From contig NZ_CP015136.1 in the NCBI RefSeq assembly GCF_001618865.1, forward strand, positions 2,577,001-2,641,000: a DNA stretch of 64,000 nucleotides. The letters run 5' to 3'. The translations under genes and the position numbers were made by a program. Within the stretch, counting starts at the first letter, position 1. Every line of letters starts with the position of its first letter. Origin of the DNA: Luteitalea pratensis (GTDB taxonomy: Bacteria; Acidobacteriota; Vicinamibacteria; Vicinamibacterales; Vicinamibacteraceae). Shown piece by piece: positions 59,509 through 64,000 of the stretch. Under the pieces are notes generated by a model. The model worked only from the letters and a program-made list of their open reading frames with translations. It did no database searches and was not told where the DNA came from.

Positions 59509-59903
59509 CGCCCGCGCCCGGCGCACGTCGGCCTTACGGCTCAGGTCTCAAGCCTCAAGCCTCAAGCCTCAAGGCTCAGGGCTCAGCCAGGGCCGAAGGC
59601 CGTCTCGATCCCGCCTGACGCGTCGACCTGAAGGTCGACGCCTACGGGGCCAGGGACAGAACGAATCTCGACAAACGCCGGACGCCGAACGACGAACGCC
59701 GAACGCCGAACGCCGAACGCCGAACGCTAACGCTAACGCTTAACGCCTGACGCCTAACGCTTCTTGAGGGACGTAGCCGCCGACCTTCAGGTCGGCGGAT
59801 CGCGTGCGTCGACCTGAAGGTCGACGCCTACGAAGGCCCAAGGCCAGATCCGTAGGCTGTAGGCCGTAGGCTGCAGCCTGCTTCTGCGAGCCGCGCGAGG
59901 GTG
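59509..59903. repeat. Dense heptamer and palindrome block
   Basis: No gene is seen. Units lie at 59530-59585 (GGCCTTA, CGGCTCA, GGTCTCA, AGCCTCA x3, AGGCTCA, GGGCTCA), 59675-59763 (mostly ACGCCGA, later ACGCCTG and ACGCCTA with two 6-bp units) and 59852-59879 (GTAGGCT, GTAGGCC, GTAGGCT, GCAGCCT). Palindromes lie at 59620-59641 (TGAA loop), 59777-59798 (CCGCCGACC/GGTCGGCGG, TTCA) and 59806-59827 (TGAA). Confidence 0.9.
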
Positions 59904-61922
59904 TCAGCGCGCGGCAACCAAGGGCAAGGATCGCCGTCGCTCGCCGGTGGCGTCGAAGATCGCGGCGGCGAGGGCGGGGGCGGTCAGCGTGATCGGTGAT
60001 TCGCCTGCGCCCGCGGGCTCGATGTCCCGGCGGTCGATCAGCTGCACGTCCAGGTCAGGCAGGTCGCGAAAGCGTGGCACCCGGTACTCGGAGAGACGGC
60101 GGGTGCGCTGCGTGGTCCCGTCGTACGTCACCTGTTCCCAGAGCGCGCCGCCGAGCCCCTGGATGATCGCGCCGGTCATCTGGTTCTGCAGCGCATCCGG
60201 GTTCAGTGCCGCGCCGAAATCGCCGGTGGCGACCATGCGCACCACCCGCACGTCGGTCCCCGAGACCTCGACCTCCACGAACAGTGCCAGCCGCGCGTCC
60301 TTCTCGAGGTTGCAACTCATGCCGACGCCGCGTCTCGAGCCGGTCCGCTCGCGCGTGGGCGCACTCTTGCGGGCCGCAGCATCAGCCTTCCAGCCGAAGC
60401 GAGCGGCCGATCGTTCGATCACCTCGCGGAGCCGCGCATCGGTGATGTTGCGCAGGCGGAACGCGACCGGGTCGAGGCCCAGCGTCGCCGCCCACTCGTC
60501 CATGTGCGACTCGAGCGCGAAGTTGTTCGCCACCGCCGCGAGCGATCGATAGCTGCCTTGCCGGACGTCGGACTGCGTGCGGTAGAAGCCGACCCAGTGA
60601 TGCGCGATGTCGTACTGCGGGGCCAGGCCGGCCGCGCCGCTGTTGTAGTTGGCAAAGCGCATGGCCACCAGGCGGCCGCCCGCATCCACGCCGCTCTCCA
60701 CGTCGAGCAATCCCGCCGGGCGCGCGTAACTGCAGGTGAACTCTTCCTCCCGCGTCCAGGCGACGCGGACCGGCGCGCCCGCGAGGCGCGACAACCGCGC
60801 CGCCTCCACCTCGCATTCGCCCCGCTGCTTGCCGCCATAGGCGCCCCCGGAATCCGCCGCGACGATGCGGACGCGCGTCTCCGGCACGTCGAGAGCCTTT
60901 GCGACTTCCTGACGGCACAGGAACGGCGCCTGTACGCCCGAATGCACGGTGACCCCGTCGTCGTTCCACTCGGCGATCGCGGCGCGTGGCTCGAGCGGCA
61001 CGTGGGCGATCGGCGCGACCTGATAGACCGACGATTGCCGCGCAACCGCTCCCGCCAACCCGGCGACCACGTCGCCTCGCCTCAGTAGTGGCGGGTAGCG
61101 TGCGCGTGGCTGCTCAACCGGTTCCACCGCGGTTTTTCGGAAGAGCGCGACCCAATCGCCCTGCGGTGTCAGCGACTCGGGAGTCCACTCGGCAGTCACG
61201 AGGGCAGCCGCGCGCCGCGCCGTCGCCATGTCGCCAGCAACAGTGGCGAGCAGGTCACCGTCGCGCAAGACGCGGACGCCTGGCAGTCGCTCGGCGGCGC
61301 TCGCATCGAACGTCTTGAGCGTCGCCTTGTGATTCGGACTGCGCACCACGGCGGCTTGGCGCAGGCCGGGCACGCGTCGATCGGAGGGATAAGCCTTTGC
61401 GCCAGTGACGATGGCGAGCCCCGTGACGTTGGGCACCGACTGGCCAAGCGTTCGCCAGGCTGCTGGAGCCACGAGGCCATCCGGGGTGGCGGCGCGCACG
61501 GCGCGCACGGCCGCTGCCGCCTTCCGGATCACCGGCACGGTGACCGGCGTCGTGATGCTTGCCCATGTGCCGCCGTCATCGGGACACAGCCGGGTGTCGC
61601 CCATGACCAGGACGACGCGATCCAGGGGAACCCCCAACTCCTCGGCAAACGCCTGCGTGAGCAGGGTGCGCGAGCCCTGGCCCATGTCCATCTTGCCCGT
61701 GAAGGCGCGGTACGTGCCGTCGTCGCTGACCTGCACGCGCACGGGCACATCGACGCCCTGCGCACGTACGGTCACGAGCAACAACATGCCGCCGCCGAGG
61801 GCCTTCAGGAACGCACGCCGATCGGGCGTGAGATCGCCGAGCGCGTCGACGACGGTGTACGTCTCCGGCTCGAGGTCCTCGTCGAACCGACGCTTGTATG
61901 CGGCGCGCAGATCCTCAGCCAC
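59904..61922 (-). CDS. Molybdenum hydroxylase large subunit (IorB/xanthine dehydrogenase family)
   Basis: 672 residues from GTG 61922, overlapping the small-subunit stop by 8 bp. A twin-arginine-like segment (DRRAFLKALGGGMLLLVTV) stands at residues ~35-53. Molybdopterin-binding motifs are TGKMDMGQGSRTLLTQAFAE, PLEPRAAIAEW, SGGAYGGKQRGECEVEAARL and RQGSYRSLAAVANN; the catalytic glutamate lies in GAGESPITLTAPAL. Together with the 2Fe-2S subunit it hydroxylates an N-heterocycle or aldehyde, passing electrons to a cytochrome. No FAD subunit is present, typical of the isoquinoline oxidoreductase type. Confidence 0.9.
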   Translation of the reverse strand: MAEDLRAAYKRRFDEDLEPETYTVVDALGDLTPDRRAFLKALGGGMLLLVTVRAQGVDVPVRVQVSDDGTYRAFTGKMDMGQGSRTLLTQAFAEELGVPLDRVVLVMGDTRLCPDDGGTWASITTPVTVPVIRKAAAAVRAVRAATPDGLVAPAAWRTLGQSVPNVTGLAIVTGAKAYPSDRRVPGLRQAAVVRSPNHKATLKTFDASAAERLPGVRVLRDGDLLATVAGDMATARRAAALVTAEWTPESLTPQGDWVALFRKTAVEPVEQPRARYPPLLRRGDVVAGLAGAVARQSSVYQVAPIAHVPLEPRAAIAEWNDDGVTVHSGVQAPFLCRQEVAKALDVPETRVRIVAADSGGAYGGKQRGECEVEAARLSRLAGAPVRVAWTREEEFTCSYARPAGLLDVESGVDAGGRLVAMRFANYNSGAAGLAPQYDIAHHWVGFYRTQSDVRQGSYRSLAAVANNFALESHMDEWAATLGLDPVAFRLRNITDARLREVIERSAARFGWKADAAARKSAPTRERTGSRRGVGMSCNLEKDARLALFVEVEVSGTDVRVVRMVATGDFGAALNPDALQNQMTGAIIQGLGGALWEQVTYDGTTQRTRRLSEYRVPRFRDLPDLDVQLIDRRDIEPAGAGESPITLTAPALAAAIFDATGERRRSLPLVAAR

Positions 61923-62382
61923 GGCGCTCCTGCCGCGCGAGGGCGTCCCCCGCCGCTCGCACCGCACGCATGATGCGTGGGTACGTGCCACAGCGGCACA
62001 GGTGTCCGTCGAGCGCATGGCGAATCTCGTCGTCGGTCGGGCGCGGCGTGCGGGCGAGGAGCGCAACGGCGCCCATGATCATGCCCGGCGTGCAGAAGCC
62101 GCACTGGAACGCCTGGGCATCGAGGAAAGCCTGCTGGACCGGGTGCAGGCGGTCTCCCGTGGCCAGTCCTTCGATGGTGGTCACCGCCCGGGCGGCGCTG
62201 GCTTGCGTGAGGCACGCGCGCACCGCCTTGTCGTCCGCGAGGACCGTGCAGCTGCCACATTGGCCCTCGCCGCACCCGTACTTCGTGCCCGTCAGCGTGG
62301 CATGGTCTCGCAGGAGGTCCAGCAAGGTGGTCCCGTCGGGGACCTCGCCGCTCCACGCACGACCGTTCACCGTGAGCGTCAT
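61915..62382 (-). CDS. Molybdenum hydroxylase 2Fe-2S small subunit (IorA type)
   Basis: 155 residues from ATG 62382 (MTLTVNGRAWSGEVPDGTTL). The plant-type 2Fe-2S motif is YGCGEGQCGSCTVL, and the second cluster ligands are QCGFCTPGMIMGA and GHLCRCGTYPRI, the usual C-x2-C...C-x-C arrangement. It relays electrons from the molybdenum centre. An ATG at 62400 is an alternative start; TACCGT 7 nt before 62382 supports the later one. No signal is seen; it would be exported with the Tat-bearing large subunit. Confidence 0.93.
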   Translation of the reverse strand: MTLTVNGRAWSGEVPDGTTLLDLLRDHATLTGTKYGCGEGQCGSCTVLADDKAVRACLTQASAARAVTTIEGLATGDRLHPVQQAFLDAQAFQCGFCTPGMIMGAVALLARTPRPTDDEIRHALDGHLCRCGTYPRIMRAVRAAGDALARQERRG

Positions 62383-62464
62383 CCTGGCCACGGTACGCAT
62401 GGTACTGCGATGCCTCGTGCCGTGCCCGGGACCGCGAGTGGTCGACTTGTGCCGCCTGCCGGTC

Positions 62465-62470
62465 GACAAT
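62465..62470 (+). promoter_or_regulatory. Probable -10 box of the hydrolase gene
   Basis: GACAAT, 6 nt before ATG 62477; GTCGAC 18 bp further upstream is a weak -35. Confidence 0.5.
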
Positions 62471-62476
62471 CAGCGG

Positions 62477-63502
62477 ATGACACACGCGAGGCGAGGCATC
62501 GCCGGCACGATGCTGATGGTGCTGCTGGTGGGCGCGCTGGCGGCGGCGCTGGCATGGCAGACGTTCAAGCCGCGGCCGCTCGCCGTCGAACCAGGCAAGT
62601 TCCCGGAGGTGCTCGTCCACGCGCGCGCCGACGATGGCGTCATCAACGGCGGGGCAGTGTTCATGCCGCCGAAGAGCGCAGCGCGGCCGGTCGCGGTGAT
62701 CTGGGTGCATGGCTGGGGTACCAACTTCTACGACCCCGCGTACGCGCGCATCGGGCGCGCCCTCGCCGAGCGCGGCGTGACCACCATGTCGATCAACACG
62801 CGGATGCACGACCTCGGCACGAGTGCGACCAACGTGTCCGGCCGGCGCGTGCGCGGCGGTGGCTACTGGGGCGTGACCAGCGAACAGTCACGCGACATTG
62901 CCGCGTGGATCGAGATCGCCGCCGAGCACGGCTTCTCACGCGTCGTGCTCGTGGGCCATTCTGCCGGGTGGCCGGCCGTGGCAGCCTACCAGGCCTCGTC
63001 ACACGACTCGCGCGTGGTCGGCCTGGTGCTGGCATCCGGGCCGGTGCAACCGTTGCACCCTCCCGACGATGCCGCCCTGATCAAGCAGGCCACCGAGCTT
63101 GTCGCGGCAGGGAAGGGCGACGACCTGCTACGCATTCCGGGACGCTCGTTCCCGTCGTTCATCAGCGCCGCGACGTACCTCGATCAGGTGCACACACCGC
63201 CGGCCTTGCTCGACATCTTCGGCGTGTCGAGCACCGACGCCGCCATCGCGTCGATCACGTGTCCGTTGCTGGCATTCTTCGGAACACGCGATGACGTCGG
63301 CGGGAACGCGGATCTGGCCGTCGTGAAGGCGACGTCACGGCGACTGGAGAGCGGACCCAGCCGGATCACGACGGCCACGATCGCGCGTGGCGACCACATG
63401 TACTCGGGTGAGGAGGCCCAGGTTGCACAGGTGATCGCCGATTGGCTCGATCGCGTTGTCACGCCGTCGCCCGCGCCGACGGCCACGAATCAGAACCGGT
63501 AA
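62477..63502 (+). CDS. Alpha/beta hydrolase, membrane-anchored or exported
   Basis: 341 residues. One hydrophobic helix (GTMLMVLLVGALAAALAWQ, residues ~10-28) serves as signal anchor. The hydrolase core shows the oxyanion region VIWVHGWGTNFY, the nucleophile elbow LVGHSAGWPAVAAYQ (GHSAG), the acidic residue in LLAFFGTRDDVGG and a histidine in RGDHMYSGEE. A carboxyl-ester or similar substrate is expected. The 3' end overlaps by 13 bp the convergent DUF5916-like gene. Confidence 0.85.
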   Translation: MTHARRGIAGTMLMVLLVGALAAALAWQTFKPRPLAVEPGKFPEVLVHARADDGVINGGAVFMPPKSAARPVAVIWVHGWGTNFYDPAYARIGRALAERGVTTMSINTRMHDLGTSATNVSGRRVRGGGYWGVTSEQSRDIAAWIEIAAEHGFSRVVLVGHSAGWPAVAAYQASSHDSRVVGLVLASGPVQPLHPPDDAALIKQATELVAAGKGDDLLRIPGRSFPSFISAATYLDQVHTPPALLDIFGVSSTDAAIASITCPLLAFFGTRDDVGGNADLAVVKATSRRLESGPSRITTATIARGDHMYSGEEAQVAQVIADWLDRVVTPSPAPTATNQNR

Positions 63503-64000
63503 AGGTAGCTGGCCTTGAAGAAGAAACCGCGGCGGGTCGTCAGATACTCGCCCTGGTGCTCCAGCCAGCGGTCGTCCTGCCAGAGGCGGCGCTCGTACAG
63601 CGAGCCGTAGCCTACGAACACCACGGTGCCGGGCCGAGGCTCGTACGAGCCGAGGAAGTCCGTAAGCACGCGCTCACGCTGTCCGTCGTACTGGATGATG
63701 GCGCGAGCGGCCAGGGCGCGCGTGAACTGGTACGTCGTCCGAGTGTTCACCAGCGACACGGTGTAGACGCGCTCACCGGTCGTGGCGCGGTCGAAGGCGA
63801 TGCGCTGGAACTCCACGTCCTCGCTGAACCGTCCGTTCGGCTGTATGAGGGCGCCAGCTGAGGTGTCGAGCGAGCGTCCCTGGAACGGGTCGAGGGCGTC
63901 GTAGTACGTCGCCGCGCCCCAGTTGACGCGGGCCTGTGGCCGTAACCAGCGGAACAGCTGCCCCGAAGCCTGCAGGCGTGTGCGGCCGTTGTCGTACTCC
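63490..64000 (-). CDS. DUF5916-like outer-membrane protein, N-terminal part outside window
   Basis: The minus-strand frame is open from the window edge to the TGA at 63490. It gives about 169 residues of alternating amphipathic strands: RTRLQASGQLFRWLRPQARV, then TTYQFTRALAARAIIQYDGQ, and the ending RRGFFFKASYLYRF with a terminal aromatic. This matches the beta-barrel C-terminus of DUF5916 proteins, which begin with a CBM9-like domain and sit in the outer membrane of Bacteroidota and Acidobacteriota. The family call rests on this end only. Confidence 0.7.
   Translation of the reverse strand, partial: EYDNGRTRLQASGQLFRWLRPQARVNWGAATYYDALDPFQGRSLDTSAGALIQPNGRFSEDVEFQRIAFDRATTGERVYTVSLVNTRTTYQFTRALAARAIIQYDGQRERVLTDFLGSYEPRPGTVVFVGYGSLYERRLWQDDRWLEHQGEYLTTRRGFFFKASYLYRF

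Overview
The window is visibly GC-rich and densely coded. Its gene content points to a heterotrophic Acidobacteriota, most likely class Vicinamibacteria. The evidence for this is a DUF1592/DUF1552 secreted pair, Tat-exported Gfo/Idh/MocA and lactonase proteins, PQQ and cytochrome c dehydrogenases, a Pkn-type kinase with a TolB-like propeller, and many intergenic short repeats. The taxonomy is inferred from gene content; no rRNA or marker gene is present.

Layout. 1-898: end of an NHL-repeat protein. 895-7587 (-): glycolate oxidase glcD-glcE-glcF followed by an M20 peptidase and a D-aminoacylase-like lipoprotein. They diverge from a lactate/glycolate permease (7611-9245), and a glyoxylate aminotransferase follows (9828-10919), so glycolate uptake, oxidation to glyoxylate and transamination to glycine sit together. 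11078-17350: sugar-handling genes, namely a PMI-like cupin, a frameshifted TIM-barrel isomerase, two Gfo/Idh/MocA proteins and a LamG protein. 17551-26359 (-): a nine-gene sulfur operon (ssuABC-like transporter, cysH, cysD, cysN, cysI, siroheme synthesis) with a recognisable promoter and an attenuator-like hairpin. A D-cysteine desulfhydrase diverges from it. 27984-30703: PQQ dehydrogenase and dihaem cytochrome c. 30820-34277: a decayed zone with a beta-lactamase remnant and a kinase/FHA pseudogene. 34278-43616: bacilliredoxin, amidase, methyltransferase, a broken carboxylesterase, a crystallin-fold protein, a CBM9-like protein, a SulP transporter and PPK2. 43621-49373: porin, dicarboxylate symporter, UppP, RclA-like flavoprotein and DUF4126. 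49837-56546: lactonase, ankyrin protein and DUF1552/DUF1592. 56586-57188: a peroxiredoxin read through an in-frame TGA. 57255-64000: cupin, TPR protein, a molybdenum hydroxylase pair, a hydrolase and the end of a DUF5916-like outer-membrane protein.

Three things stand out. First, the exported peroxiredoxin at 56586-57188 has TGA exactly at the peroxidatic cysteine (T-G-G-U-T) with a SECIS-like hairpin behind it, so it is very probably a selenoprotein. Second, nearly every repeat-bearing intergenic gap holds tandem repeats of quite different sequence but the same 7-bp period, mixed with about 21 copies of a covarying perfect palindrome and about 8 copies of a second hairpin family. Third, many genes carry a TANNNT or GACAAT -10 box 5-9 nt before the start codon and no Shine-Dalgarno sequence, so leaderless transcripts appear common.
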